Source of the DNA: Pseudogymnoascus destructans
Lineage: Eukaryota; Ascomycota; Leotiomycetes; Thelebolales; Thelebolaceae
Direction: 5' to 3'
NCBI RefSeq assembly: GCF_001641265.1
Contig: NW_020167520.1
Coordinates: forward strand, 806,001 to 870,000
DNA length: 64,000 nt
Shown: in pieces, positions 54,017 to 64,000 of the stretch
How positions within the stretch are numbered: position 1 is the first letter of the stretch
Layout: every line of letters starts with the position of its first letter
Program-made: the position numbers and the translations under genes
The notes under the pieces: model-generated
Seen by the model: only the letters and a program-made list of their open reading frames with translations
Databases searched by the model: none
Told to the model about the DNA's origin: nothing

Positions 54017-55044
54017 ATGGAAGAATTTCTCATCAAAGACGAGGATCTTACTAGCCTCAAGGACAAGGTTGTCGTTCTCACAGGTACAGCCACTTTCCCG
54101 CTTCACCGCTGAACGATATTTCCATGATACTATTTACCCCCAACTAACCAACTTCCACAGGCGGTTCCTCAGGCATTGGCCTCGCAACAGTCACCCTCCT
54201 CCTCTCCCTCGGCGCCTCCGTAGTCAGCGGCGACATCAACCCCCCCGCCGACTCCCCCGCCTCCCCAGCCTTCACCTTCGTCCAAACCAACGTCGCCAAC
54301 TGGTCCGACCTTCGCACCCTCTTCAAGATCGCCCACGAGCACCACAGCCGCATCGACTATGTCTTTGCGAACGCTGGCATCGGCCCGCGCGCCGACTACC
54401 TCAGCCTTGCTGCCGACGAGGCTGGGGAGCTCCAGGAGCCAAGCCATGAGTTAATCGATGTTAGTCTCAAGGGTGTTGTCAACACCGCTGTCCTGGGTGT
54501 GCACTACATGAAGACGCAGGCGGAGGGCGGTAACATCGTGTTGATGGGATCGAGCACTGGCCTACAGCCGCTGCGGGCTCCAGATTACTGTAAGCCCCGA
54601 CCTACCCCATCACGGTCTTGGAATAGTTGGCATTTGAAGATGGCTGGACTAACGTACACAGCGACCGCCAAGCACGGCGTCCTCGGCTTCGGCCGCGGCT
54701 ACGCCCGCCTCCTCAACGTGGCTTCGGTCCCAGTGCGTATCAACACCCTGATGCCATCGTGGACCACCACCAGTGTCGTCCCCAGCATGGACATTATCAT
54801 GCCCGGAATCTCGCAGCCATCGCAAGCACCACTCATTGTAGCTCGCGCAGCAGTATATCTTATGGCCACGAAGCAGAGGCAGGGCGAGGTGGTGTATGTG
54901 GCTGATGGGAAGTACACCGAGATCGAGAAGACGATACTGTTTCCCGCTTATGAGAAGATTAAGGGAGAGGGAAACAAGACTGATGATCAAGTTTTGGAGA
55001 ATATTTTGGCGTTTGCGGCGAAGGCTGCTGCTGCTGGACAGTGA
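54017..55044 (+). CDS. Short-chain dehydrogenase/reductase
   Basis: Exons 54017-54083, 54161-54589 and 54662-55044 give 292 residues, with phases matching at both introns (GTACAG/CCACAG and GTAAGC/ACACAG). Rossmann NAD(P)-binding motif TGGSSGIGLA is completed across intron 1. NAG is at FANAGIGP, catalytic Ser in GSSTGLQ, and Tyr-x3-Lys as YSTAKHG, completed across intron 2. It has the length and motif order of the classical SDR family. After the dinucleotide fold, LVSGDINPP shows the acidic end of strand 2 (Asp), which favours NAD(H). Substrate unknown. It faces the mucin-like gene tail to tail. Confidence 0.9.
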
Positions 55045-55588
55045 TGTGGGTTCTATAATTCTATAACTCTAGAGATTTCCTGAATTGAGATATTATTCGG
55101 TTGCTTCGGATGGGTTGCTCTGTAGCTGGGTAGTGACCACTAGCGACTGCCTTCTATCTTCTAAGGTATAGCGCTTTTTGTCTTATTCCCGACCTTTTGA
55201 GGTTAGGAAGGCTGAGCTGCCCTCGGCGGAAGCCTACGGGCGTGAAGCGCGGTTTCAAATGACTCGCTTCTCCTAAACGACAAAAGAAAAAGGGGGACGG
55301 GTTACAGAATCACAGCAGCCAATAAAGACTCGCATACTTGAAGTCAGAAGTCTATATTTCAACTATGTATTGCATTAAATCCAACAAGCCCCCGGCCGCA
55401 ATATCCACATCTCCCTCCAAAGGGGTATATACCTACCTATACACTCTGAACCACAAAAATCTACATCACCTAGGCTCTATTCCTTCCAGCCCTTTCAGCT
55501 CAAAAATATATACACAGAACTTGGGTATTTCCCCCCACATCCACAACCCTACCTCAGTAACCTCCTACCACCATGCACACTATCATCA
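55045..55588. other. Convergent 3' region
   Basis: Between the SDR (plus) and mucin-like gene (minus). No gene recognised. Confidence 0.45.
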
Positions 55589-56893
55589 TCATCCCCCGTC
55601 CGCATACTCCGGATACAACTCAGCCGGGTCAGGTAACGGTCCCCCACCACCAGACCAGTGCCTCGACGCCCCTTCCACCGGCGGCGCCGACAGCCTCTGT
55701 GATGGCACAATCGGTGTGCTCGCTTGCTCTGCGTATTCCGGTGCCGCAGCTGGCGCCGCGCTCGGCGCCCTAGCCTCCTGTCCATACCCTTTCTGCCCCG
55801 ACCCCACACCCGGCGCATACCCCATGTCATGCGCAGGTGCGTACGCCCCCACCTGCCCCGACCCTACACCCGGCGCATACCCCGTATCATGTACAGGCGC
55901 GTACGCCCCCACCTGCGCAATCGGCGCATATCCCGTGCTCTGCGCCCCGCTAAAGCGTGGCGACCCTGCTACACTCGGGGTGTAAATCTCGCTCGCGCGT
56001 GCCATCTCAGAGGGTTTAGTCTCCCAGTAGCCCGCAGGCAAGGTTTGTTCCATAGGCTGATAGTACTGCTGGGGTGGAGGTTGAGAGTACTGCTGATGTG
56101 GGGGTTGAGAGTACGCTTGTTGTTCTTGCGGTGGTGCTTGGGGAGGGCCGGCGACGGTAGGGGTGGTGGCAGCGCGGCGCCGGCGGAAGAAAAGGAAGGC
56201 GACGGGGATGCCGAGACCTAATCCGATTTTGCCGCCGAGGGAGAGGCCGGAGTTAAATTCGGAGGAGGAGGGGGTGGAGGGGGTGGAGGGGGTGGAGGGA
56301 GTGGAGGTGGGCGCTGCGATGGAATTGACGGCAGAGGAGAACTTCGAGGTGGTGGCAGGGAAGTCGCCGTCGCGGTAGCGGACGACTATGCCCGTGGCCC
56401 ATACCATTCCATCTGGGATGTTAGATGCGGTTGGGGTGGGGTCAACGCGGAGCTCATTCTTATAGAGGACGACGGATGTGGTGGTGCTTTCGGTGATTGA
56501 TGAGCGGCAGAGCTCGCCGCTGAAGGTGAAGGAGGTGGGGCAGCATTGGATGGTTGTCTCGCCGTTCTGGGCGGTGGTGACAACGCCCTCCCAGGCGGCG
56601 GGGCAGCGTCCGGGGGAGTAGTAGGCGGAGTAGGTAGTGTAGCCCTCGGGATAGCAGGAGCCGTCGAGGACGTAGTCGTATTTCTCGAGGTAAGCGGTGG
56701 TCGAAGTGGTGACGGTGGGGACGGTATGGACGGAGACGGCCGAGCCGTCGGAGATAGTGTTTGTCAGGGTGATAACGGTGCTGAAGACAGTAGAGATTGA
56801 GAGGACAGTGAGGTCATGGCAGGTAGCAGGTGGGGTGAATATGGTCGTGAGGGGGCCGAGGAGGGTTAGACCGGAGTCGTCCTGGAACGCCAT
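55589..56893 (-). CDS. Single-pass membrane protein with Cys-rich ectodomain and repeat tail
   Basis: 434 residues, intronless. The N-terminal half is extracellular in style: TPPATC, then CYPEGYTTYSAYYSPGRCPA, QCCPTSFTF and SGELC, a Cys pattern seen in many uncharacterised fungal surface proteins. A Ser/Thr/Pro stretch with TPSTPSTPSTPSSS repeats precedes one hydrophobic segment (GGKIGLGLGIPVAFLFF) and a stop-transfer RRRR. The cytoplasmic tail is Gln/Pro-rich (QPPHQQYSQPPPQQYYQP) and has two 20-residue repeats, VGAYAPVHDTGYAPGVGSGQ and VGAYAPAHDMGYAPGVGSGQ, after a partial third. No clear signal peptide is visible at the start, so an upstream exon cannot be excluded. Function unknown; a wall sensor-like role is only a guess. 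Confidence 0.75.
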   Translation of the reverse strand: MAFQDDSGLTLLGPLTTIFTPPATCHDLTVLSISTVFSTVITLTNTISDGSAVSVHTVPTVTTSTTAYLEKYDYVLDGSCYPEGYTTYSAYYSPGRCPAAWEGVVTTAQNGETTIQCCPTSFTFSGELCRSSITESTTTSVVLYKNELRVDPTPTASNIPDGMVWATGIVVRYRDGDFPATTSKFSSAVNSIAAPTSTPSTPSTPSTPSSSEFNSGLSLGGKIGLGLGIPVAFLFFRRRRAATTPTVAGPPQAPPQEQQAYSQPPHQQYSQPPPQQYYQPMEQTLPAGYWETKPSEMARASEIYTPSVAGSPRFSGAQSTGYAPIAQVGAYAPVHDTGYAPGVGSGQVGAYAPAHDMGYAPGVGSGQKGYGQEARAPSAAPAAAPEYAEQASTPIVPSQRLSAPPVEGASRHWSGGGGPLPDPAELYPEYADGG

Positions 56894-57882
56894 GGTGTCT
56901 CGTGACGCGGTCAGCGAAGATAGAGGATGGAGTCAGTCGCGAGAGGAGGGCGAGGGCGAGGCCACCGGCGATGCGACGGGAACATGTATAAAGTCGGCGC
57001 ACGTTATGAAATGAGCCAGGCGCGGCCAAGAGTGAAATGAGAAAAGACGAAAGATCACCAGAGCCAGAACTGGTAGAGCAATCTAACCCCAGTACGGTTA
57101 GTAATATTGAGGAAGAAGGAGAGAATCCTTGGGGTAATGGAGTGTCTCTAGTCCATTTTAAGATTAGTGTTACTTTTCTGGAAGCCCGCTGACCCCTGTT
57201 CGTCCACATGTCAGTCCCATCACCACCATAGCTTCCATCAGCCCCATATTTGACACGGCATGGGGATATTTGATTGGACAATGCCTTAACCCCAATCCCC
57301 GAATCCTTCGAAACCCATATCTCGGACATTTGAAACGCCGTCACGCCGCTTAGTCCTATCAAATCCCCGGGTTTCCCGATGATTAAGACCACATTGCCGA
57401 TCCCTCAATGGGTTTGTGCCAAGAACGGCATCAACGCCAAGTATCGCGAGATTTGGCTGGGACGCAATTTTGGATGCTTAAATTACCCGTGTTCGGCATC
57501 GTGGGGCGGCAGAGGGCGGACCGGGATGGGACGGGGGACGACGGCACGGCACGGGAGTTGGTCAATGGGAAAGGTTTGGCGTGGAATTTGGCGGTGAGGA
57601 ATTGGCCTTTGAGGGAGTGTCGAAGAGGGATTCGAAGGATTGCATAATCGGCCGTTTGTCGAATACTTGATACTTGTGTACCGAGATACTCGGGTATGGG
57701 ACAGTTGACTCCCATGAAAAAATAATATTGGCCCTGGGGGACATGAATAAATAACGATCCATGCCTGTAAAATTGTGGTATATCTCGCTTTGTATAGTTC
57801 GTCTAATACAGGTGAGGTAGATGTATTCACGTGCAAATGCGCCGACGCAAAGTGAGATGGGAGACCAGTTGGCTGTTCCCCT
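56894..57882. other. Intergenic, no supported gene
   Basis: Promoter side of the mucin-like gene and 3' flank of the GS-like gene. Open frames on both strands overlap each other and have no domain. Confidence 0.45.
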
Positions 57883-59500
57883 CTATATTGTCTCCATATA
57901 CCGCTTCACCTCCCTACGCACATGTTAGTAAGATATTAATAACAAACACCGCATAACCCTCAACCAAACAGATGGAAACTTACCAATCCGTGACAGCCTC
58001 ATCATACAACCTCACCTCATGCTCCCTCGTCCCACCAAAATGCTCCACAAACTCATCCCCGAACACCTCCCTTGCCAAACTATCCTTCGCCATAAACCTC
58101 ACAGTCGCTTCCCCTAAATTCTTCGCCAGCCGCTGCCCAGCATCCGACTCACCGCCCACATCCTCACCCTTCCCCAGCGGCGGCAGAGTAAGCTGTAGCT
58201 TCTTCGTCACACCGCGCCATCCCAGCGCTAGACACGCCGCGAGCACGTAGTGGGGGTTCGCATCCGCACCAGGGACGCGGATCTCAAAGCGCGTGGCAGA
58301 CGCCTTGGCGGTGGGAGGGGCGATGAGTCGGATGCTAGCGGCACGGTGCTCGAGGCCCCAGGAGACGGTGACGGGGGCCCAGAAGTTCTCGACGAGGCGC
58401 TTGTAGCTGTTCACTGTGGGTGCGAGGATGGGCATGATGTCTGGGAGGCCTTCGAGTATGCCGGCAAGGAAGTGGCGGCCCGTGTCGGAGAGGTTGGCGA
58501 CGTCTGGGTAGGGCGGGTTGGGGTCCGTGGAGTCACGCGCGAAGAGGTTGGTGCCAGAGGAGGAGACGAGGGAGATGTGCATGTGGCCGCTGTTTCCGGG
58601 CAGTCCTTGACGGGGTTTGGCCATGAAGCAGGGCGTGATACCGTAGGTTGTAGCGATAGATTTAACAACGTATTTAAATAGACCAGCGCGGTCGGCCATG
58701 CCTTTGATGTCTCCAAAGGCGAGGGCGGCTTCGAAAACGCCGGGGCCGGACTCAGTATGCCAACCTTCGATGTGGGTGTTAAACTTCTCGCAGGCGTCGA
58801 AGATGCCATAGTAGTAGGCTTTATTATGGAGGGGGCGCGTTAAGCTGTATCCAAACATGCCTTCGGTGAGGGATGGGAGGGAGTCGACTGGGTTGTTCTG
58901 GAGGAAGGTGGCAGTCGAAGAGTTGTTACGCTCAGATATCGGAGCATTGCCGCTATGTGGTGCACGGAATTGGTAGAATTCATATTCAGCTAGAGGAGCG
59001 GTCAGTTACTGTTGCTGGGAAACAGCGGGTTGAGGTCTCATACCGCCTGCCATCGCGCCAATGCCCTCGTCCTCCAGTTTTTGTAGCTGCCGGTCTAAAA
59101 TTCCTCGCGGACATGCGCTAAGTGGTTCCTTGGTATCTGGGTCGTAGAAGCTGACGAGGAAGAACGGCACATCGTCTTCCCATGGTATCCGCCTAAACGT
59201 GCTGAGGTCTGGAATAGCGATGACGTCGCGGTAACCATTTTCCTTATTGCTAATCTTCAGCTCCTTGAAGTACGTCTTGTCGTGCATATCCCATCCAAAC
59301 ACCACCGAACAGAAGCCAAAGCCCTCTTTTGCGATACCGAGGAACTTCTTCTTCGACATCAGCTTACCCCGCAGCTGCCCGTCGACGTCGATGCCGGCGA
59401 CCTTGACCTTGGTGTCATTTCCGAGGACTTGGGCGACGTTTTCGAGCGTCACCACAGTTCCCGCTGGAATAACACTGGGATAGGGAAGGGAATATGCCAT
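57883..59500 (-). CDS. Glutamine synthetase-like ligase (GS type I / FluG-like domain)
   Basis: Exons 59500-59044, 58989-57984 and 57913-57883 give 497 residues with matching phases; the last exon adds only EVKRYMETI. The N-terminal beta-Grasp part has KVAGIDVDGQLRGKLMSKKKF. The catalytic part has the type I GS signatures HTESGPGVFEAAL (metal-binding Glu), GNSGHMHISL (His) and NSYKRLVENFWAP, then TRFEIRVPGADANPH. The family includes bacterial gamma-glutamylpolyamine synthetase and the C-terminal half of fungal FluG. It is not the eukaryotic GS type II used for ammonia assimilation. Glutamate plus an amine as substrates is an inference. It is divergent from an SDR. Confidence 0.87.
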
Positions 59501-60288
59501 ATTATGCGTTGCTCGTTGAGAATCGGCGTGTCCGAGAAGCTGTTTTGACGAGGTGGATGAGTGAACGAGGTGAGTTGCAGCCTACAGATAGCTCCGAGGC
59601 CAGATTTCAAAGCGTGGTCTTGTCAAGTAAGATATATGAGGCGTACAAAAGTATTTCACAACAACAGCACCTGTTAAGAGATCGTGAAGCGCGTTAACAA
59701 TCGTATGTTGAATATAGTTGTTCCTGGATTTGTTTGTTCCCGTGTCCTGTCCATTGGCCAAGGAAGCGTCATGATCGCCGATAAGCTTCTCCTCACCGCC
59801 TTTGGTCCACCCTGTCGCCCTTTTGCCCCTCGTTCTGCCCCTGAAGAATCACGTGATGTCTCCGCAATTCTTGTGTCATTTGGGGTCATTCGTCCCCTCT
59901 AGCTCCTCCCAACCCCGCCGACCAATATTTCTATATAAACAGTCTGTTTATCTCTCACTTAAAACTAAACCTCATCCTTTCAAAACAAAGACCAGATTGC
60001 TTTTTCATCTTTGGTTCCCTTTTCCTACTACTCTCCATTAAATATACCAGGTGGCAAAAAAAGCATCAAATATATAACTACAGTAAGTAATCAAATGCTT
60101 ATCTTTACCCCGCGCCACCCGCGAGTCAGATTATAACACCCCCATATATATTACTTCTTCGCAGTTTTCTTCAACCTTTTCTTAACTGATCACAATCGTT
60201 TCCAGCCTATATTCCATTAGAATATCACTTCGACTCTTATTATCAAAAGAGCGACGTCGATCCGTTCTCCCTCAAAACAAAGAGCATC
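59501..60288. promoter_or_regulatory. Divergent promoter, GS-like / SDR
   Basis: 788 bp between start codons. On the SDR side CCAAT (59920-59924) is followed by TATATAAA (59932-59939), a plausible core promoter; the long leader that follows is CT/CA-rich. Confidence 0.55.
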
Positions 60289-61437
60289 ATGGCCGCTACC
60301 TCGCCCCCAGCCAAGAGCGGCCTCACCATCAACAGCATCCAGATGGGCAGACTGCACCATAAGAACGCTATTGTCACCGGCGCTGCAGGGTAAGTTTCAT
60401 ATTTTTCTTAAATTCCTTCAATCTGGCCAGTTTCTCTGTCCCTGCATGTCACCCCGCAATTGCCACATATGTCTCGCACTTCTCCGATAACGGACATCAC
60501 GTTACATACCCCAAGTCCCGTGAATTCAAAGAGAACTCACGATAGAGGGCAAGAATAGTGGCGTGGTCGAATCTCACATTGACAATGTAGATACTAACAT
60601 CTTCCCAGTGGCATCGGTCTAGAGACCTCCATCCTCTTCGCCAAGGAGGGCGCCAACGTCCTCATGGCTGATATCTCCGAGACGGCCCTTGAGAAGGCAG
60701 TCGAGAAGCTGCGCCAGCTCGTGCCCTCCGTCCACCGCGTTGAAGTCCGTGTCTGCGACGTCTCAAAGGAAGCCGACGTGGAAGCTCTCGTCGAGCAACT
60801 CGACACCTGGGGCGGCGTGGACATCATGTTCAACAACGCCGGTATCATGCACGCGCTTGACGCCGACGCTGTTGACACTCCCGAAGCTGTGTGGGACCTT
60901 ACTCAAGCCATCAACGTCAAGGGCGTCTGGTTCGGATGCAAGCACGCTGTGCTCTCTCTGCGCCGCCACAACAAGGCCTCCGGCTCCATCATCAACACCG
61001 CCTCCGTCGTCGCGCTCGTCGGCTCCGCCACTCCCCAACTCGCCTACACGGCATCCAAGGGCGCGGTTCTAGCGCTCACGCGTGAGCTGGCTATCGTGCA
61101 CGCCCGCGACGGGTACAGATTCAACGCACTCTGTCCGGCACCGCTGAACACGCCACTGCTTCAGGATTGGCTCGGTGACGACAAGGAGAAGCGCCAACGC
61201 CGTGAAGTGCACTTCCCATCTGGCCGATTTGGAGAGGCCGTGGAGCAGGCGCATGCGGTGCTGTTCCTGGCGAGCGACGAGAGCAGCTTTATTAATGGGC
61301 AGGACTTTGTCGTGGATGGTGGGATGACGAAGGCGTATGTTACCCCTGAGGGACCGGCGAGGGCTGGCCCGAAGAACAATGCTCTGTTGAGTGAGCAAGT
61401 GGATGCTATTCGCGGGACTGGTATTGCGGATGCTTAA
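60289..61437 (+). CDS. Short-chain dehydrogenase/reductase
   Basis: Exons 60289-60389 and 60609-61437 (GTAAGT/CCCAG) give 309 residues. The 219-bp intron is long for this window. TGAAGGIGLE, the dinucleotide-binding turn, is completed across the intron. Strand 2 ends in MADIS (Asp), favouring NAD(H). NNAGIM, INTASVVAL (Ser) and YTASKGAV (Tyr-x3-Lys) complete the SDR set, and the C-terminal SSFINGQDFVVDGGMTKAY is the usual end of classical SDRs of the 3-oxoacyl-reductase type. Substrate unknown. Confidence 0.92.
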
Positions 61438-61796
61438 GAGAAGAAGACAATGCTGTTTTTGTTATACATGACGCAGTAACGGGGATAGGGATATGGGAAT
61501 TGTGGAGTTGGTCGTTGGATAACGATGCAGGAAGACAGTCACTGCGCATTTTGGTTTCTCACCGTGCCGCGATTTTGCGGATATTTTAAACGGGCTAAGG
61601 GATTGCGGGCGCCTCCGTTTTGGTTTCTGATGAATGCATCGTTTTCACCTAGATACCTAGATACCTAGATAGAGAAATTGGTTCTAAAGAATACGTGGAC
61701 CAGCTCGTGTAAGGAATATTGCTTTCCCCACGTCAAAAATTATAGTCTAACCCAGACTCACCTTTTAGCTCATTCTCTACCTTCCCATGCGCGCGC
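61438..61796. other. Convergent 3' region
   Basis: It holds a short 9-bp tandem repeat, TAGATACC(T/A), at about 61650-61672. No gene. Confidence 0.5.
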
Positions 61797-63217
61797 TCAA
61801 ACAATCGTAAACCGCTCCTTCCGTCCCCAGTCTTTAAGAACCACCCGATCGAATTCATTGTAGTGAATCATCCTCTCAAAAACCAACTTACCCACCCCCA
61901 CCTTCCTCAGCACAAGAAACATCCTCGACTCATAAACACCAACCACCACCATCTCCACCCCATCCCTCCGCCCAGCCTGTAACTCCCCCAAAACATCCTC
62001 CGTATCCGGATAAAAAAACCCATTCGTCTTCCCCACCGTCCCATCGGCCTTTTTAGTCTCCATCCTAAAAGGAAAATGCCACTCCGACCCCCCCGTCAAC
62101 CAAACCCTGACATCACAAGATACCCCTCCGCCACCAACTCCGCATAAATAACACTCCCATACCTATTCCGCCCCACCGGCGTGCACTTAACCGTCACATC
62201 CGTGAAATCAGGTTCTCTCTCCGCCCACTTTCCACGCCCATAACTCAGGTGCCAGAACAAAAACGCCACGCGCCCCGTCACGCTGCCCCATGACCAGGTG
62301 GGAGCTACACCTGGCGTATTGCGATGACTCTCATTCCCCCACAGCCGCCCGAAGTTGACTTCGCGATCAACGACCCACAGGAGCGTGGAGGGTAACTCAT
62401 CCGACCGGACGTCTGTCGTGGACATGGTTCGCTAGCCCAGCCATAGCAGCCAGCCTGTCCATGGAACGTAAACTCGCGCTGGGTATACTGCTCAATAACC
62501 TCACGCTAAAACTCCTTCAAGTCTCTGGGCATGATTTCGCGCGGCTCCTCGAGATCAAGGGGTCTATGGGCGACTATGCCGTGGGTTAAAAGCTGGCATT
62601 CGCAGCGAGAGGAGATGGTGCATTTAAATGTTACTTCATCAGGGAGGAAGTGGAGGACTCGGACGGGGAGGAAGGTTTCTTGGAGGACCCAGCCGCGGCG
62701 GAGGAGATGGCTGCCTTTTTGTTTTAGTCGTTGGGAGGGTTGGAGGGATCCGTGTTCCCAGCTGTTGTAGTGGCGTCCGAAGCCGCCGAGGCTGCCGTAT
62801 TGTCTCCAGGGTCTGACGAAGATTTCGCCCTTTTGGCCGCCGGGGCTGGTGCAGTCTATTTTTCTCGTTGCCTTGTGTAGCTCTCGCCTTTCTCGCGTCT
62901 CTAGGAACCCAGAGTCTCCGTTCTCGGCTGCATCGGCTGCGATGGTGAGAAGACAGTGAGAATAGACTTGGTCCATCTTCGACCCCTGGATGTCCCAGTC
63001 GTCCTTCGAGTCTTGTATAATGCAGATGGAGTCAATCCATATATAATCTACTAACAGACTACGACACACAGTAATAGCGTCCTGGAACGTCTTCGGGAAG
63101 CTCGAGAAGGGGATGCCATTTTTTAAGTCATCGAGGGTAGCAGTCTTCAGCTGCAGTGACACCTGGCCGCCCCATCGGTGACTGAGAGCAATGTAATCCT
63201 CCCTGCCTTAGTCAAAA
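61797..63217 (-). pseudogene. HET-domain (heterokaryon incompatibility) gene relic
   Basis: Reading minus from 63217: YIALSHRWGG, LQLKTATLDDLKNGIPF, FPKTFQDAI, YIWIDSICIIQDSKDDWDIQ, VYSHCLLTIAADAAENGDSG and RRGWVLQETFLPVRVLHF form most of a HET domain (PF06985). After DLKEF a TAG stands at 62506-62508, the DRLAAMAGLA block is in another frame, and a further one-base shift near 62097 separates EGYLVM from VWLTGGSEWHF. Typical C-terminal APTWSWGSV is present. The 5' end before the HET domain is missing, replaced by AT-rich DNA. It is therefore broken in at least three places. Confidence 0.8.
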
Positions 63218-63847
63218 GTCTAATGGCTAGGTTGCTAAAACCCTCTAGTGTATAAGATAGTATACGGCATGTATACTACTAAGCAATGCACATACTAGCA
63301 TAAAGCACATGCGTGATAGTTGCTCTACTAACATGATAATAACCTCAGTAACACAATGTTTATTTATCCTAAAATTTCCTATTTGGGACCCGCTTAGACT
63401 CTATAATGTCAGGAAAAGTGCTTGATAGTATACAGGTTCATACTATTTAACACACTATAGGATCATGATCTAGTTAACATTTGACAGATAGATATGGGTT
63501 ATTAAGGCTTAAAATAGATAAAATAAATACATAACTAAATGCCTAGGCCTCCCCCTCGTCATTAGCGCCTTTAGCTTCACTATCTTCAACCTCTAGTAGT
63601 ATATGACCCTAATCTCTTAAACATAGTAAATATCAAGGTGTTTTAGGAGAGAGTCTATTCCTTTTCTTCGTAAGAATATCAGCTTCCCTTTTCTCCTCAT
63701 TAAGATAGTATTAGCAGTCTCTATATTAAATAAAGATATCATGAAACTACTGCTTAACTCTATTCTGTTTTACTTCTTTAGCTCTGCTTATCCACAGGCT
63801 ATTAAATACGTTAAGATTCATATGTAGATTGTAAATTGTAGCTACCT
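63218..63847. other. AT-rich repeat-like DNA, no gene
   Basis: No open frame or recognisable motif. The composition equals the relic block at 17.2-23.5 kb. Confidence 0.5.
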
Positions 63848-63978
63848 ATAACGATGTATGGTTATGCTCACGCTACATCCCACTAAGCCAAAAAGACTAT
63901 AGTATTCCAGCTTGGTAGAACACATATAACACGCTATATATACTATACACACTATAACGGTTAGTACCTGTTACAATT
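63848..63978. repeat. Dispersed repeat C, copy 2 (RIP-like)
   Basis: Matches 1427-1560. Differences are mainly C-to-T and G-to-A in this copy, for example ATGGTTATG where copy 1 has ACGGTTACG. Confidence 0.65.
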
Positions 63979-63985
63979 ACCCCCC

Positions 63986-64000
63986 TGTAACGCTGACTTC
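63986..64000. repeat. Start of an LTR A, cut by the window end
   Basis: The last 15 bases, TGTAACGCTGACTTC, equal the first 15 bases of LTR A copy 2 at 35475. Confidence 0.75.

Noticed and set aside
55338..55985. 215-residue plus frame over the mucin-like gene
   Set aside because: Antisense to a repeat-bearing coding region; its Pro/Tyr/Ala repeats mirror the minus-strand repeats.

Overview
This window comes from a filamentous ascomycete (Pezizomycotina). The evidence is short 45-70 bp introns with TACTAAC/CTAAC branch boxes, a Zn2Cys6 regulator, a hydrophobin, AA9 and CBM1 wall-degradation modules, an eqolisin peptidase, a HET-domain relic, and transposon copies carrying C-to-T and G-to-A changes typical of repeat-induced point mutation (RIP). 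The exact species cannot be told from the sequence.

Layout: (1) 1-17,240 is gene territory: a small Cys-rich secreted protein, a YeeE/YedE-type sulfur-compound transporter, a Zn2Cys6 regulator with a damaged DNA-binding exon, a membrane glycosyltransferase, a divergent pair for the methylcitrate cycle (2-methylcitrate synthase and mitochondrial 2-methylisocitrate lyase), and a decayed AA9 polysaccharide monooxygenase. (2) 17,241-23,640 is AT-rich and made of RIP-scarred transposon relics (pogo-type, PIF/Harbinger-type, BED/hAT-type) with nested solo LTRs. (3) 23,640-31,540 holds long gene-poor sequence, a hydrophobin, and a broken membrane-protein gene whose last intron contains a whole pogo-type transposon. 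(4) 32,164-42,311 is a block of DNA transposons: a Fot1/pogo-type element carrying two later insertions, a MULE carrying an LTR that itself carries another LTR, and a third pogo-type element. (5) 42,400-50,546 has an eqolisin, an orphan CBM1, a membrane-anchored laccase-type multicopper oxidase and a phosphoesterase. (6) 50,550-53,400 is again relic hAT, LTR and Fot-type sequence. (7) 54,000-61,437 has two SDR oxidoreductases, a mucin-like membrane protein and a glutamine-synthetase-like enzyme. (8) 61,797-64,000 has a HET-domain pseudogene running into AT-rich repeats.

Functional links: the methylcitrate pair shares one 585-bp intergenic promoter and supplies two steps of mitochondrial propionyl-CoA disposal. 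The laccase-like oxidase and phosphoesterase are divergent over about 960 bp; the GS-like enzyme and second SDR are divergent over about 790 bp. AA9, CBM1, eqolisin and laccase suggest a plant-matter or acidic-habitat lifestyle, but AA9 and CBM1 are relics here.

The strongest signal is the layered transposon record: three LTR families present only as solo LTRs, mostly with perfect 5-bp target duplications; DNA transposons with perfect TA duplications; and empty sites that rejoin broken reading frames exactly. I saw no tRNA, rRNA or CRISPR array and no clearly undescribed enzymatic system.
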